Made by a program: the position numbers and the translations under genes | Part shown: positions 29,650-42,744 of the stretch, piece by piece | Layout of the letters: every line of letters starts with the position of its first letter | How positions within the stretch are numbered: the stretch's first letter is position 1 | Assembly: GCF_013359935.1 (NCBI RefSeq) | Contig: NZ_JABMCB010000124.1 | Span: forward strand, 1-62,893 | Source of the DNA: Paenibacillus xylanilyticus | Lineage (GTDB): Bacteria > Bacillota > Bacilli > Paenibacillales > Paenibacillaceae | Reading direction: 5' to 3' | DNA: 62,893 nt | The notes under the pieces: model-generated | The model's input: only the letters and a program-made list of their open reading frames with translations | Database searches by the model: none | Told to the model about the DNA's origin: nothing

Positions 29650-30072
29650 TTAGGCTTTTTTAGCTTTAGGACGTTTAGCACCGTATTTAGAACGAGCTTG
29701 CATACGGTTGTTTACGCCTGCAGTATCAAGTGCACCACGAACGATGTGATAACGAACCCCTGCAAGGTCCTTAACTTTACCTCCGCGAATCAAAACAACA
29801 CTGTGCTCTTGAAGGTTATGTCCGATACCCGGGATATAAGCAGTTACCTCGAGACGGTTCGTCAAACGAACACGGGCATACTTACGAAGTGCAGAGTTCG
29901 GTTTACGTGGAGTCATTGTACCTACACGAGTGCAGACACCACGTTTTTGTGGGGCACTGATGTTTGTTGATTCACGTTTCAAAGCGTTGAACCCTTTTTG
30001 CAATGCTGGTGATTTGGACTTTTCAACTTTAGCTTGACGTCCTTTACGTACCAGTTGGTTAATAGTTGGCAT
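29650..30072 (-). CDS. rpsL: 30S ribosomal protein S12, with Arg at the streptomycin-site Lys
   Basis: A 140-residue S12, the decoding-centre protein. [10 protein letters not shown] at 47-55 leads into Arg56-Lys57-Pro-Asn-Ser. B. subtilis and E. coli have Lys at the first of these two positions (Lys56 and Lys43 respectively, counting Met), so this protein has Lys-to-Arg at a residue whose substitution gives streptomycin resistance. The codon is CGT at 29907-29905. The second resistance site, Lys101 in KVKDLAG, is unchanged. It follows the L7Ae-like gene by 154 bp. Confidence 0.98.
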   Translation of the reverse strand: MPTINQLVRKGRQAKVEKSKSPALQKGFNALKRESTNISAPQKRGVCTRVGTMTPRKPNSALRKYARVRLTNRLEVTAYIPGIGHNLQEHSVVLIRGGKVKDLAGVRYHIVRGALDTAGVNNRMQARSKYGAKRPKAKKA

Positions 30073-30226
30073 GTGATTGCCACCCCCTTCCTCAATTGTT
30101 CATGTTTCTTTATAAACCTCTTTTCGCTAAGTCCACAGACCCAGGCGGTTCATAAAAAGACAAATGAAAAGTTTTTGCCTTGGAGAATCACTAAAAAGTT
30201 CTCGGACAAAAACGTTCCTTACCCTA

Positions 30227-30475
30227 TCATTTTGCGACAGCAGCCATTGCTGCTCCCACTCCAATCCCGCAAGCTTTGCCGAGATTTTTCATTGTGTCCA
30301 CTCTCGTGTACTTTACATTGTGTTGTTCACACAAGGCAATGATTTTGGAAGTGAGCTGCGGATCACTATCTTCAGCCACATAGACCTCAGCAGCCATTCC
30401 TGACTGGACCATCCGCATGGTCTGTTTAGTACCTATTTTGACATGAGCATCTTGCAGGCCTTTTTCATTAGACAT
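30227..30475 (-). CDS. L7Ae-family K-turn-binding protein (YbxF-like)
   Basis: An 82-residue L7Ae/L30e/Gadd45 fold protein. The segment GTKQTMRMVQSG-AAEVYVAEDSDP and the later VKYTRVDTMKNLGKACGIGVGAA are characteristic; the homologue YbxF binds kink-turn RNAs such as that of the SAM-I riboswitch and may sit on ribosomes. It is the first gene of the str operon, directly behind a strong promoter, as in B. subtilis. Confidence 0.92.
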   Translation of the reverse strand: MSNEKGLQDAHVKIGTKQTMRMVQSGMAAEVYVAEDSDPQLTSKIIALCEQHNVKYTRVDTMKNLGKACGIGVGAAMAAVAK

Positions 30476-30528
30476 TGTTCATTCCTCCGAATAGGACATA
30501 TACAATCAGCTGCTCACGCACCTTTGAT

Positions 30529-30557
30529 ATATTAGCATCTAGCGCAAGCAATGTCAA
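30529..30557 (-). promoter_or_regulatory. SigA promoter of the str operon
   Basis: Minus strand: TTGACA (30557-30552), 17-bp spacer, TAATAT (30534-30529), about 55 bp before the L7Ae-like gene. It is a near-consensus promoter for L7Ae-like, rpsL, rpsG, fusA and tuf. Confidence 0.88.
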
Positions 30558-30680
30558 TGCTAATCCCAAAACATTTATTCAAAGATTTCGCACATCAGGA
30601 AACGTCCGTCTGTATAAAACAACCGTCCGCTCCCTGACGCACAAAACTTCTATCCCTCAATCTAGCGAGAGAAAATCTAT

Positions 30681-33600
30681 TTAATCAACAGAAACCGGCT
30701 CAAGTTCTTCTACTGAAGATTGGCCATCTTCCGGCTCAGCAAACTTGATGCTGCGGTAACGGTTCATACCTGTACCCGCAGGGATCAGTTTACCAATGAT
30801 TACATTTTCCTTCAGACCGAGCAACTGATCGACTTTACCTTTGATCGCTGCATCTGTCAGTACACGTGTAGTCTCTTGGAATGACGCCGCAGAGAGGAAG
30901 GAGTCTGTTTCCAGGGACGCTTTTGTAATACCGAGCAGGATTGGTTTCGCAACCGCTGGCTCTTTATCACTAAGAATCGCTGTTTTGTTAGCTCTTTCGT
31001 ACTCATGCGTATCCACGAATGATCCCGGCAGCAGCGTTGTATCCCCTGCATCAACGATACGGATTTTACGCAGCATTTGACGGATCATAACTTCAACGTG
31101 TTTATCGTTGATTTCTACGCCTTGGTTACGGTATACGCGTTGTACTTCCTGCAAAATGTAGTTCTGTACGCCACGTACGCCTTTAATGCGCAGCATTTCT
31201 TTTGGATCGATAGAACCGTCCGTCAACTCGTCGCCTGCTTCAATTTCCATGCCTTCGCTAACGCGCACACGGGAACCGTAGGTAACAGAGTATACTTTGG
31301 ATTCTGCTTCACCTTGAATTTCGATCTCACGACGATCTTTCGCTTCGCGGATCTCTTTGACAATACCGTCAATCTCACTGATCGTTGCTTGACCTTTAGG
31401 ATTACGGGCCTCAAACAACTCTTGGATACGCGGCAAACCTTGCGTAATATCGTCTCCGGCTACACCACCGGTATGGAATGTACGCATTGTAAGCTGTGTT
31501 CCTGGCTCACCAATGGATTGGGCAGCAATAATACCAACTGCTTCACCGATCTCCACATGTTTACCAGTCGCCAGGTTGCGACCGTAACATTTTTTGCAGA
31601 CACCGTGACGAGCACGGCAGCTGAGTACGGAACGGATTTGCAACTTGGTTACACCCGCTTTGATGATCGCCTCAGCTTTGTCAGAGTCAATCAGTTCATT
31701 GCGATGTGCGATAACTTCTTTTGTTTCCGGATGACGAACAGTCTCGAAGCAGTATCTGCCTTCAATACGGTCATAGAGATCTTCAATAACCTCTTTACCA
31801 TCCTGGATGCGGCTTACCGTAAATCCTTTATCTGTACCACAATCATCTTCACGCACGATCACGTCTTGTGCCACGTCTACGAGACGACGAGTCAGATAAC
31901 CTGAGTCGGCTGTACGCAGGGCCGTATCGGCCAAACCTTTACGGGCACCGTGAGTCGAGATAAAGTACTCGAGTACCGTCAGACCTTCACGGAAGTTCGA
32001 TTTGATTGGGAGCTCGATGATACGACCGGACGGGTTGGCCATCAGACCACGCATACCGCCCAATTGGGTGATCTGCGATTTGTTACCCCGTGCTTTGGAG
32101 TCAACCATCATCATGATGGAGTTGTAACGATCCATCGACTTCATCAGAATCTCGGTGATATCATCTTTCGATTTCGACCAGATATCAATGATGCGGTCAT
32201 AGCGCTCTTCGTTCGTGATCAGACCACGACGGTACTGGTTCGTAACGATTTGTGCTTTTTCTTCGGATTGTCTAAGGATATCTGTTTTCTCATCTGGAAC
32301 GATAACGTCCGACACCGCAACCGTAATACCGGCACGAGTGGAGTATGTGAACCCGAGTTGTTTGATTTTATCCAAAATAACGGCAGTTTCCGTTGTATGG
32401 TAAATTTCAAAACAACGAGCGATGATTGTACCCAGATATTCCTTACCAACACCACCTGCTAGAGGTGCGTTCATGATTGCTTCTCTCAGGTCAGTCCCCT
32501 TCTCATATACAAAGAAATGCTCCGCAGTACCTTGGTAGAGGTTCGAACGAGTTGCATCATTGATATAAGGGAAACTTGCCGGGAAGATTTCGTTAAAGAT
32601 GATTTTACCAACAGTTGTCAGCAACATTGCATCTTGTTGTTTTTCAGTAAAGCTTGTTTTGCCAAGCGCTTTAACCGGAATCGCTACGCGTGCGTGCAAC
32701 CCAGCAGTACCACGTTGATACGCAGATACAGCTTCGTTAACTGTACGCAGGATCATGCCTGTTCCCTTTTCTTCCTTGTTGTCCATAGTCAGGTAGTAAG
32801 AACCCAAAACCATATCCTGGGAAGGGGTAACAACCGGTTTACCGTCTTTCGGGTTCAAAATGTTACCTGATGCAAGCATCAGGATGCGTGCTTCCGCTTG
32901 TGCCTCAGCGGACAACGGAACGTGCACGGCCATTTGGTCACCGTCAAAGTCGGCATTGTATGCTGTACATACAAGCGGGTGAAGACGAATAGCTTTACCT
33001 TCAACCAGAATCGGTTCAAATGCCTGGATACCGAGACGGTGAAGCGTAGGGGCACGGTTCAGCAGAACCGGATGCTCCTTGATTACTTCTTCAAGAACAT
33101 CCCAAACTTCAGGACTTACACGCTCTACTTTACGTTTCGCGCTCTTGATATTATGGGCAAGCCCTTTATTTACAAGTTCTTTCATAACGAAAGGCTTGAA
33201 CAGTTCAAGTGCCATATCTTTTGGCAGACCACACTGATACATTTTCAGGTAAGGTCCGACAACGATAACGGAACGACCGGAATAGTCAACACGTTTACCG
33301 AGCAAGTTTTGACGGAAACGTCCTTGTTTACCTTTCAGCATGTGGCTGAGCGATTTCAATGGACGGTTACCAGGACCCGTTACCGGGCGTCCGCGACGAC
33401 CGTTGTCGATCAATGCGTCAACAGCTTCCTGCAGCATCCGTTTTTCGTTTTGTACGATAATGTCTGGTGCACCCAAATCCAACAGACGTTTCAGACGGTT
33501 GTTCCGGTTAATTACACGGCGATACAGATCATTCAGGTCAGACGTTGCAAAACGTCCACCATCCAGTTGTACCATTGGGCGAAGTTCCGGCGGGATAACA

Positions 33601-34292
33601 GGAAGTACATCCATGATCATCCACTCAGGTTTGTTACCCGAGTTGCGGAAAGCTTCAATAACTTCCAAACGTTTGATTGCACGGTTACGACGTTGTCCTT
33701 GTGCAGTGCGGAGCTCTTCCTTCAGGAATTCAAGCTCTTTGTCCACATCAAGGTCTTGAAGCAGTTTCTTAACCGCTTCTGCACCCATGCCAGCCTGGAA
33801 CCCATATCCGTATTTTTCACGGTAGCTGCGATATTCCTTCTCGGACAACAGCTGTTTTTTCTCCAGTGGAGTTTCTCCTGGATCAGTTACTACATAAGAT
33901 GCAAAATAGATAATCTCCTCAAGTGATCTTGGAGACATATCCAAAGCGAGACCCATGCGGCTCGGAATACCTTTGAAGTACCAGATATGCGATACCGGAG
34001 CAGCGAGCTCAATATGGCCCATCCGTTCGCGGCGTACTTTTGCACGTGTTACTTCAACGCCACAACGGTCACAGACAACGCCTTTATAACGGACGCGTTT
34101 GTATTTACCACAGTGACATTCCCAGTCTTTCGTAGGGCCAAAAATCTTTTCGCAGAACAGCCCTTCTTTTTCCGGTTTCAACGTACGATAGTTGATCGTT
34201 TCCGGTTTTTTCACTTCTCCGCGGGACCAAGAACGAATTTTTTCTGGGGAAGCAAGCCCGATCTTCATGTATTCGAAATTGTTGACGTCCAA
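30681..34292 (-). CDS. rpoC: RNA polymerase subunit beta'
   Basis: A 1203-residue beta' subunit. The N-terminal zinc ribbon is [19 protein letters not shown], the catalytic Mg-binding loop is [12 protein letters not shown], and the trigger loop and second zinc-binding Cys set ([14 protein letters not shown]) lie in the C-terminal third. The start is taken as TTG at 34292 ([10 protein letters not shown]), matching the B. subtilis N-terminus, with AAGGAGGG ten bases upstream; a neighbouring TTG one codon earlier is also possible. It follows rpoB after 115 bp with a GC-rich hairpin. Confidence 0.98.
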   Translation of the reverse strand: MDVNNFEYMKIGLASPEKIRSWSRGEVKKPETINYRTLKPEKEGLFCEKIFGPTKDWECHCGKYKRVRYKGVVCDRCGVEVTRAKVRRERMGHIELAAPVSHIWYFKGIPSRMGLALDMSPRSLEEIIYFASYVVTDPGETPLEKKQLLSEKEYRSYREKYGYGFQAGMGAEAVKKLLQDLDVDKELEFLKEELRTAQGQRRNRAIKRLEVIEAFRNSGNKPEWMIMDVLPVIPPELRPMVQLDGGRFATSDLNDLYRRVINRNNRLKRLLDLGAPDIIVQNEKRMLQEAVDALIDNGRRGRPVTGPGNRPLKSLSHMLKGKQGRFRQNLLGKRVDYSGRSVIVVGPYLKMYQCGLPKDMALELFKPFVMKELVNKGLAHNIKSAKRKVERVSPEVWDVLEEVIKEHPVLLNRAPTLHRLGIQAFEPILVEGKAIRLHPLVCTAYNADFDGDQMAVHVPLSAEAQAEARILMLASGNILNPKDGKPVVTPSQDMVLGSYYLTMDNKEEKGTGMILRTVNEAVSAYQRGTAGLHARVAIPVKALGKTSFTEKQQDAMLLTTVGKIIFNEIFPASFPYINDATRSNLYQGTAEHFFVYEKGTDLREAIMNAPLAGGVGKEYLGTIIARCFEIYHTTETAVILDKIKQLGFTYSTRAGITVAVSDVIVPDEKTDILRQSEEKAQIVTNQYRRGLITNEERYDRIIDIWSKSKDDITEILMKSMDRYNSIMMMVDSKARGNKSQITQLGGMRGLMANPSGRIIELPIKSNFREGLTVLEYFISTHGARKGLADTALRTADSGYLTRRLVDVAQDVIVREDDCGTDKGFTVSRIQDGKEVIEDLYDRIEGRYCFETVRHPETKEVIAHRNELIDSDKAEAIIKAGVTKLQIRSVLSCRARHGVCKKCYGRNLATGKHVEIGEAVGIIAAQSIGEPGTQLTMRTFHTGGVAGDDITQGLPRIQELFEARNPKGQATISEIDGIVKEIREAKDRREIEIQGEAESKVYSVTYGSRVRVSEGMEIEAGDELTDGSIDPKEMLRIKGVRGVQNYILQEVQRVYRNQGVEINDKHVEVMIRQMLRKIRIVDAGDTTLLPGSFVDTHEYERANKTAILSDKEPAVAKPILLGITKASLETDSFLSAASFQETTRVLTDAAIKGKVDQLLGLKENVIIGKLIPAGTGMNRYRSIKFAEPEDGQSSVEELEPVSVD

Positions 34293-34340
34293 CAAGGAGC
34301 AACCCTCCTTAACCAATTCCTGTATTCTAGGTTACGCCCT

Positions 34341-34358
34341 CTCCGGCCGAAGCCGGAG
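34341..34358 (-). repeat. UUCG-tetraloop hairpin between rpoB and rpoC
   Basis: The minus strand reads CTCCGGC, TTCG, GCCGGAG: a perfect 7-bp GC-rich stem capped by a C(UUCG)G tetraloop, an unusually stable RNA hairpin. No U-tract follows, so it should not terminate. It may mark an RNA processing or stabilising element between the two messages. Confidence 0.8.
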
Positions 34359-34407
34359 CAAGACGCGAGCCTGATGAAAAACGCCGGTCATCATGCGCCC
34401 GAAGCGG

Positions 34408-37953
<3,546 letters not shown>

Positions 37954-38166
37954 CTTAAACTCACCCCTCAATGTCTACTCACTTTAAAAATTTCGTTGCG
38001 AACCTCTGTTTGTAACCTTATAATGGTACACATACAGAGCAAAGCAATGCATCCACAAATAAAGAAAAGCCCTTACTCGAATGTCGTTCGAAAAAAGAGC
38101 AACTTTGATCGGCGGATGTCTTTCCAAATCATACTTATCCCCAGTTTGCCCAAAATGTACATATTA

Positions 38167-38203
38167 TACGCCAAACGTAGGCATAATAAGCCCGTTCGGC
38201 GTA
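38167..38203 (-). repeat. Strong hairpin in the rpoB leader
   Basis: Arms 38167-38177 and 38193-38203 pair over 11 bp on the minus strand (one G-U pair), with an inner GGC/GCC helix around a 7-nt AT-rich loop. It lies about 60 nt from the predicted transcription start, inside a leader of about 310 nt. U7 precedes rather than follows it, so ordinary termination is unlikely. Confidence 0.7.
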
Positions 38204-38267
38204 AAAAAAGGTTGACATTTTTAGTTAGCTAAAGCCAAGTAGGGCATCTTAATACTGACATTTTACA

Positions 38268-38296
38268 ATAATACCACGACCTGATTTTCAAGTCAA
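38268..38296 (-). promoter_or_regulatory. SigA promoter of rpoB-rpoC
   Basis: Minus strand: TTGACT (38296-38291), 17-bp spacer, TATTAT (38273-38268). It gives a leader of about 310 nt before rpoB. It lies between the methyltransferase gene and rpoB, so rpoBC need not depend on the upstream rplJL promoter. Confidence 0.82.
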
Positions 38297-38346
38297 TAGT
38301 CCTATTGCAAAAAAAATCATCCCCTGCTTACTTTACAAATCGGAAA

Positions 38347-38964
38347 CTAGTCTATGGACGATTCCTCCGCTTTCACCGCTTTGAAAATCCGGTAGCCTTT
38401 ATCCTTCGTCACTTCTTCCACTCTGCCAAACAAGGATTCCAACTTCGCTTTTGCGGAAGGAGCTCCCTGCTTTTTCTGAATGACAACCCACAACGATCCG
38501 CCTACCTTCAAATGCTGATGTGCCTGCTCAAATATGGCATGAACCGTTTCTTTTCCCGCTCGAATTGGCGGGTTGGTCAGGATTACATCAAAGTCTTTCT
38601 TATTTACTTCAGCCAGTAGATTGCTTTGCATTACTGTTACATTTGTAATTCCATTTGCTTTTGCATTTTCCCTGGAAAGTTCAACCGCTCTCTCGTTGAT
38701 ATCGATCATGGTGACATGTCCTTCCGGTGCAAGCTTGGCTGCCGTAAGACCAATCGGTCCATACCCACAACCCACATCCAGAACATGAGCTCCAGCAGTT
38801 AACTCCATTGCATCAATCAGCACTCTGCTGCCGTAATCAATTCCGTTTTTGGAAAATACACCTGCATCCGTAACGAGTCGCAATTTCCATCCACGAAGCT
38901 CCGCCTCAGTTGCCCGTCTGTCATGTGCGACCTGCGGTTTGTCCGAATAATAATGATTGGACAT
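38347..38964 (-). CDS. Class I SAM-dependent methyltransferase (RsmC-like, YbxB)
   Basis: A 205-residue methyltransferase. The SAM-binding motif is DVGCGYGPIG and the catalytic NPPI motif (NPPIR) marks a guanine-N2 or related nucleic acid methyltransferase of the RsmC/RlmG family. Only one domain is present, unlike the two-domain RsmC of enterobacteria. Its rRNA target is not known from sequence. The start at 38964 (MSNHYYSDKPQ) matches homologues; an upstream in-frame GTG is within the ribosome-binding region. It lies between rplL and rpoB as in B. subtilis. Confidence 0.87.
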   Translation of the reverse strand: MSNHYYSDKPQVAHDRRATEAELRGWKLRLVTDAGVFSKNGIDYGSRVLIDAMELTAGAHVLDVGCGYGPIGLTAAKLAPEGHVTMIDINERAVELSRENAKANGITNVTVMQSNLLAEVNKKDFDVILTNPPIRAGKETVHAIFEQAHQHLKVGGSLWVVIQKKQGAPSAKAKLESLFGRVEEVTKDKGYRIFKAVKAEESSID

Positions 38965-38995
38965 GTCCTCACTCACTTTCCATATACAATTACAG

Positions 38996-39031
38996 CAACA
39001 AACCCCTTGATATAAGTCAAGGGGTTTGTTG
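38996..39031. terminator. Terminator after rplJ-rplL
   Basis: A perfect 15-bp stem (38996-39010 with 39017-39031) with a 6-nt loop. On the minus strand the 3' arm ends in GGGGTTTGTTG, which supplies a short U-rich tail; on the plus strand TTTTG follows. It lies 29 bp after the rplL stop and could allow partial read-through into the methyltransferase gene. Confidence 0.8.
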
Positions 39032-39060
39032 TTTTGTTCATTTAGCTAATGAAAGCCAAA

Positions 39061-39423
39061 TTATTTAACTTCGATTGAAGCGCCTGCTTCTTCCAATTTA
39101 GCTTTGATGGATTCAGCTTCTTCTTTGCTAACTTTTTCTTTCAATGCTTTTGGAGCATTGTCAACTACTTCTTTAGCTTCTTTCAGGCCAAGACCTGTGA
39201 TTTCACGAACTGCTTTGATAACGTTGATTTTGGAAGCGCCAGCGCTTGCCAAGATTACGTCGAACTCGGATTGCTCAGCTTCTGCAGCTGCAGCGCCGCC
39301 ACCAGCAACAGCTACTGGAGCTGCAGCAGTTACGCCGAATTCTTCTTCGATTGCTTTAACAAGATCGTTCAGTTCCAGTACAGTCATGCCTTTGATTGCT
39401 TCCAAGATTTGCTCTTTACTCAT
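39061..39423 (-). CDS. rplL: 50S ribosomal protein L7/L12
   Basis: A 120-residue stalk protein that recruits translation GTPases. It has an N-terminal dimerisation domain (about 1-32), an Ala/Gly-rich hinge (about 36-50, [18 protein letters not shown]) and the C-terminal factor-binding domain ([24 protein letters not shown]). It follows rplJ by 72 bp and precedes a terminator. Confidence 0.98.
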   Translation of the reverse strand: MSKEQILEAIKGMTVLELNDLVKAIEEEFGVTAAAPVAVAGGGAAAAEAEQSEFDVILASAGASKINVIKAVREITGLGLKEAKEVVDNAPKALKEKVSKEEAESIKAKLEEAGASIEVK

Positions 39424-39495
39424 GATTGAACCTCCATATATAATTTTATTTTTTTGTAATTCAGTGCCGCCTAAGCAGCTTTCAGATCAAGTAGC

Positions 39496-39999
39496 TTACG
39501 CGCCTTGTTCTTCTTTTTCCGCAACAGCTTTAACCGCAAGCGCGAAGTTGCGCACTGGCGCTTGAAGCACGCTGAGGAGCATGGAGAGGAGACCTTCGCG
39601 GGATGGCAGTTCTGCCAATGCTTTAACTTCTTCTACTCCGATTACACGACCTTCAACAACTGCACCTTTCAATTCCAGTGCGTCGTTCTTTTTCGCGAAG
39701 TCGTTCAGAATTTTGGCTGGAGCCACAGCATCTTCGGCGCTGAATGCAATTGCAGTAGGACCTGTAAGAACGCTATCGAGTTCTGTCAGTTCTGCTGCAG
39801 CAGTCGCACGGCGAAGCAATGTGTTTTTCAGCACTTGGAATTCGATTCCGGCTTCACGAAGCTGCTTACGCAGCTCAGTTACTTGGGCAACGTTCAGACC
39901 GCGATAGTCAACAACAACTGTCGTAGCGCTCTCGCGCAACTTTGCTGTAACTGCATCAACGGACTCTTGTTTTGCTTGAATCACTTTTGCGTTTGCCAA
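39496..39999 (-). CDS. rplJ: 50S ribosomal protein L10
   Basis: A 167-residue stalk base protein that carries L7/L12 dimers on its C-terminal helix. [23 protein letters not shown] opens the protein and [24 protein letters not shown] is the conserved RNA-binding region. The start is TTG at 39999 with AGGAGGTG six bases upstream. The gene is preceded by a typical L10 leader, through which L10-L12 is expected to repress its own synthesis. Confidence 0.97.
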   Translation of the reverse strand: MANAKVIQAKQESVDAVTAKLRESATTVVVDYRGLNVAQVTELRKQLREAGIEFQVLKNTLLRRATAAAELTELDSVLTGPTAIAFSAEDAVAPAKILNDFAKKNDALELKGAVVEGRVIGVEEVKALAELPSREGLLSMLLSVLQAPVRNFALAVKAVAEKEEQGA

Positions 40000-40019
40000 A
40001 CTGTACACCTCCTGATCAA

Positions 40020-40196
40020 ATTTATCCCATTAAGAAAAGCCTCCGTAGAATCACGAAGGCTTGATATATACTCATCATCGATTTGCATCGTTCTAAGTTC
40101 TATAATCACACCTCGGTAGGAAATTAAGCCTGATGGCACCTACTGTCTACGGCAAGCATATTCAAATGTCAACGGTCAGTCACTCGGACTCACAAC
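40020..40196 (-). ncRNA. L10 leader (autoregulatory ribosomal protein leader)
   Basis: The minus-strand leader contains CCGTAGACAGTAGGTGCC followed about 20 nt later by CCTACCGAGG; GTAGG pairs with CCTAC and leaves the kink-turn-like core that binds L10(L12). A hairpin with a U-rich tail follows before the rplJ start. This matches the known L10 leader class in Firmicutes, recognised by eye without a covariance search. Confidence 0.82.
40032..40062 (-). terminator. Attenuator hairpin in the L10 leader
   Basis: A 10-bp stem (40053-40062 with 40037-40046, one U-G pair on the minus strand) is followed by TTTTCTTAA. It lies between the L10-binding core and the rplJ ribosome-binding site, the usual place of the attenuator. 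Confidence 0.75.
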
Positions 40197-40202
40197 TTTT
40201 AT

Positions 40203-40231
40203 AGAATATCAGAACAGGACAAGCCTGTCAA
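40203..40231 (-). promoter_or_regulatory. SigA promoter of rplJ-rplL
   Basis: Minus strand: TTGACA (40231-40226), 17-bp spacer, TATTCT (40208-40203). The -35 lies 7 bp after the rplA stop codon. There is no terminator after rplA, so rplJL may also receive read-through transcription. Confidence 0.82.
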
Positions 40232-40237
40232 GAACTA

Positions 40238-40930
40238 TTATCTAAAAGCTGCTGCGTTCACGCGTGCGCCAGGGCCCATCGTGGAAGAAAGACTTACATT
40301 CTTCAGATAAACACCTTTTGCTGCCGCCGGTTTAGCACGGTTCAAAGCATCCATGAGAGCTTTAAGGTTCTCATTCAGTTGCTCAGAAGAGAAAGAAGCT
40401 TTACCGATCGGTGCATGAATTTGACCTGCACGATCCAGACGATATTCGATTTTACCGGCTTTGATTTCTTGAACAGCCTTGGATACATCGAAAGTTACCG
40501 TTCCGGCTTTAGGGTTAGGCATCAGACCTTTACCGCCGAGCAGTCGGCCCAATTTACCTACTTCACTCATCATATCTGGTGTCGCTACGCAGACGTCGAA
40601 TTCGAACCAGCCTTGTTGGATTTTGTTGATCATGTCTGCATCACCAACATAGTCCGCGCCAGCCGCTTCCGCTTCTTTCGCTTTGTCACCTTTTGCAAAT
40701 ACCAATACGCGTTGTGTTTTACCTGTGCCGTGTGGCAAGACAACAACACCACGTACAGCCTGGTCTTGTTTACGTGGGTCAACGCCCAAGCGTACTGCTG
40801 CTTCGATGGTTTCATCGAATTTTGCAGTGGCTGCCTTTTTCACAAGCTCTACAGCTTCTGAAGGCTCGTAAGTTGCTTCGCTGTCAATCAGCTTAGCAGC
40901 TTCCAGGTATTTTTTACCGTGTTTAGCCAT
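40238..40930 (-). CDS. rplA: 50S ribosomal protein L1
   Basis: A 230-residue L1 of the mobile stalk that moves E-site t[19 protein letters not shown] and [29 protein letters not shown] are diagnostic. The start at 40930 has AGGAGG upstream; in-frame codons further upstream run through a GC-rich hairpin and are not coding. It follows rplK by 95 bp. Confidence 0.97.
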   Translation of the reverse strand: MAKHGKKYLEAAKLIDSEATYEPSEAVELVKKAATAKFDETIEAAVRLGVDPRKQDQAVRGVVVLPHGTGKTQRVLVFAKGDKAKEAEAAGADYVGDADMINKIQQGWFEFDVCVATPDMMSEVGKLGRLLGGKGLMPNPKAGTVTFDVSKAVQEIKAGKIEYRLDRAGQIHAPIGKASFSSEQLNENLKALMDALNRAKPAAAKGVYLKNVSLSSTMGPGARVNAAAFR

Positions 40931-40977
40931 GTTATATTCCTCCTTTGTGGTGTTAGCGGATATACCTCCCACATCAA

Positions 40978-40996
40978 CCGGCCGCGAATCGGCCGG
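40978..40996 (-). repeat. GC-rich hairpin between rplK and rplA
   Basis: Perfect 7-bp arms CCGGCCG and CGGCCGG around a 5-nt loop (40978-40984, 40990-40996), extended by a wobble pair on the minus strand. No U-tract follows. L1 represses its own operon by binding messenger RNA in other bacteria, but this hairpin lacks the L1-binding loop sequences I would expect. Confidence 0.65.
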
Positions 40997-41025
40997 CTTT
41001 ACGAAGCCATGTTTCAAATGAAAGA

Positions 41026-41451
41026 TTAGTCTTCGATGGTGATACCCATGCTACGGGCAGTACCTTCGACCATACGCATTGCGGACTCAACGCTCGCTGC
41101 ATTCAGGTCAGGCATTTTTTGTTCTGCGATTTGACGTACCGCATCACGTTTAACGGTAGCAACTTTTTTCTTGTTCGGTTCGCCGGATCCTTTTTCAACT
41201 TTAGCTGCCACTTTCAACAGAACTGCTGCTGGTGGAGTTTTAGTGATGAAAGTAAAGGAACGGTCTTCGAATACTGTGATTTCAACAGGAATAATCAATC
41301 CCGCTTGATCGGCTGTACGAGCGTTGAACTCTTTACAGAATGCCATGATGTTGACACCTGCTTGACCCAAAGCTGGACCTACCGGAGGCGCTGGATTCGC
41401 TTTACCTGCTGGAATTTGCAGTTTTACCATTTTGATTACCTTTTTTGCCAT
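41026..41451 (-). CDS. rplK: 50S ribosomal protein L11
   Basis: A 141-residue L11 of the GTPase-associated centre, which binds thiostrepton and triggers Rel[43 protein letters not shown] and the C-terminal [13 protein letters not shown] are typical. The N-terminal prolines of the thiostrepton site are intact. The start at 41451 has GGAGGTG nine bases upstream. Confidence 0.97.
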   Translation of the reverse strand: MAKKVIKMVKLQIPAGKANPAPPVGPALGQAGVNIMAFCKEFNARTADQAGLIIPVEITVFEDRSFTFITKTPPAAVLLKVAAKVEKGSGEPNKKKVATVKRDAVRQIAEQKMPDLNAASVESAMRMVEGTARSMGITIED

Positions 41452-41519
41452 GATTGACACCTCCTTGCAAAATAGTGGTTAACGAACCTTTCGGTCCTCC
41501 CACAAGAAACTTGAAGAGA

Positions 41520-42053
41520 CTATATCTTCTCCACTTGCGTATATTCCAACTCAAGCGGTGTTTCCCGTCCAAACATGTTCACGTGCACTTTCAACTTGCT
41601 TTTGTCTACCAAGATTTCTTCCACGGAGCCCACAAAATTCGCAAAAGGACCAACTTTGATACGTACGGATTCCTTAATGTCGAATTCAATTTTCGGCTTC
41701 GGCTCAACCATGCCCATATGCTTCAGAATTTGTTCCACTTCTTCAGGCAGCAGAGCGGTTGGTTTGGACCCGGAACCTGTCGAACCGACAAATCCCGTAA
41801 CACCTGGTGTATTGCGAACAACATACCAAGAGTCATCCGTTTGGATCATTTCCACCAAAACGTAACCGGGGTAAACTTTACGCATTACGGTCTTTTTCTT
41901 ACCGTCCTTGTTTACCACTTCTTCTTCCATAGGAACAAGAACGCGGAATATCTTGTCTTCCATGCCCATGGACTCTACGCGTTTTTCCAAATTGGCTTTG
42001 ACCTTATTCTCATACCCTGAGTAGGTATGAACGACGTACCATCTTTTTTCCAT
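41520..42053 (-). CDS. nusG: Transcription termination/antitermination protein NusG
   Basis: A 177-residue protein with an NGN domain (about 1-115, opening KRWYVVHTYSGYENKVKANLEKR) and a C-terminal KOW domain (about 125-177, with VGPFANFVGSVEEILVDKSKLKV). It binds RNA polymerase and controls pausing and Rho or antitermination function. It follows secE by 22 bp in the canonical order. Confidence 0.98.
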   Translation of the reverse strand: MEKRWYVVHTYSGYENKVKANLEKRVESMGMEDKIFRVLVPMEEEVVNKDGKKKTVMRKVYPGYVLVEMIQTDDSWYVVRNTPGVTGFVGSTGSGSKPTALLPEEVEQILKHMGMVEPKPKIEFDIKESVRIKVGPFANFVGSVEEILVDKSKLKVHVNMFGRETPLELEYTQVEKI

Positions 42054-42075
42054 ATCAAGCCACCTGGGACCCTTC

Positions 42076-42267
42076 TTAAATAATCGCTTCGATCACAGCG
42101 GAGATGCCGATATCAACGACCCAAAAAAACAGCGTCATAACCACAACAGTACCAAGAACGATCAATGTGTAGTTGGTCAGCTCTTTACGATTAGGCCAGC
42201 GAACTTTTTTAAGTTCAGCCCAGCTTTCTGAGAAAAAGGAAATCAGAGATTTGAAACTACGTTTCAC
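42076..42267 (-). CDS. secE: Preprotein translocase subunit SecE
   Basis: A 63-residue single-helix form of SecE, typical of Gram-positives. The amphipathic helix WAELKKVRWPNRKEL (about 16-30) precedes one transmembrane segment (about 33-58). The start codon is GTG at 42267, with GGGAGGTG eight bases upstream. Its partner SecY is encoded at 14.5-15.8 kb. Confidence 0.95.
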   Translation of the reverse strand: MKRSFKSLISFFSESWAELKKVRWPNRKELTNYTLIVLGTVVVMTLFFWVVDIGISAVIEAII

Positions 42268-42288
42268 GCCGACTACACCTCCCAAAAA

Positions 42289-42438
42289 CTATCTGGTTTC
42301 GCGATGAGAAGTCTGCTCGTTACAAAACTTGCAAAATTTCTTCATCTCCATGCGGTCGGGGTGATTACGCTTGTTTTTTGTCGTAGTGTAATTTCTTTGT
42401 TTGCAGTTTGTACAAGCCAAAGTAATAATTACCCGCAT
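42289..42438 (-). CDS. rpmG: 50S ribosomal protein L33 (zinc-binding form)
   Basis: A 49-residue L33 with two CxxC pairs (CTNC near residue 9 and CKFC near residue 36), so it is the zinc-binding C+ form. It starts [12 protein letters not shown] and ends TSHRETR. GGGAGGTG lies about eight bases upstream. It is the first gene of rpmG-secE-nusG-rplK-rplA. Confidence 0.96.
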   Translation of the reverse strand: MRVIITLACTNCKQRNYTTTKNKRNHPDRMEMKKFCKFCNEQTSHRETR

Positions 42439-42526
42439 GATGTACACCTCCCGAAGACTTCCACTTTAAAGGAGAGTCTCTAAATTGATCCTAAAAAAAA
42501 GCCGCGAATTTAGGCCTACCTAAAAC

Positions 42527-42555
42527 ACTTTATCACAAGGGTATAACCATGTCAA
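42527..42555 (-). promoter_or_regulatory. SigA promoter of rpmG-secE-nusG-rplKA
   Basis: Minus strand: TTGACA (42555-42550), 17-bp spacer, TAAAGT (42532-42527). The leader of about 80 nt contains a small hairpin (TTTAGG with CCTAAA) and then eight consecutive T. The rest of the gap up to the sigH terminator holds nothing that I recognise. Confidence 0.82.
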
Positions 42556-42691
42556 TGAAAGAATAGCCTTTCATTACTGGGTAAAAGTTCCGTACAAAAA
42601 GCGTGTAGATCGGGCGTCTCTGATTTTTTCTCTTCTCCTGCTTGGACCAAGCGATTACTAGTATTATCAATCTTTTGACTTATAAACTTAA

Positions 42692-42724
42692 AGCAGCAAA
42701 AAAAGACTCAAACCCCGAGCCTTT
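42692..42724 (-). terminator. Terminator of sigH
   Basis: An 8-bp stem on the minus strand (42724-42717 with 42709-42702, one G-U pair) is followed by TTTTTTTGC. It lies about 20 bp after the sigH stop. Confidence 0.88.
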
Positions 42725-42744
42725 TCCGTCATCAACAACATTGT

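Noticed and set aside
38206..38240. Plus-strand TTGACA promoter in the rpoB leader
   Set aside because: There is no -10 at suitable spacing and no plus-strand gene downstream.
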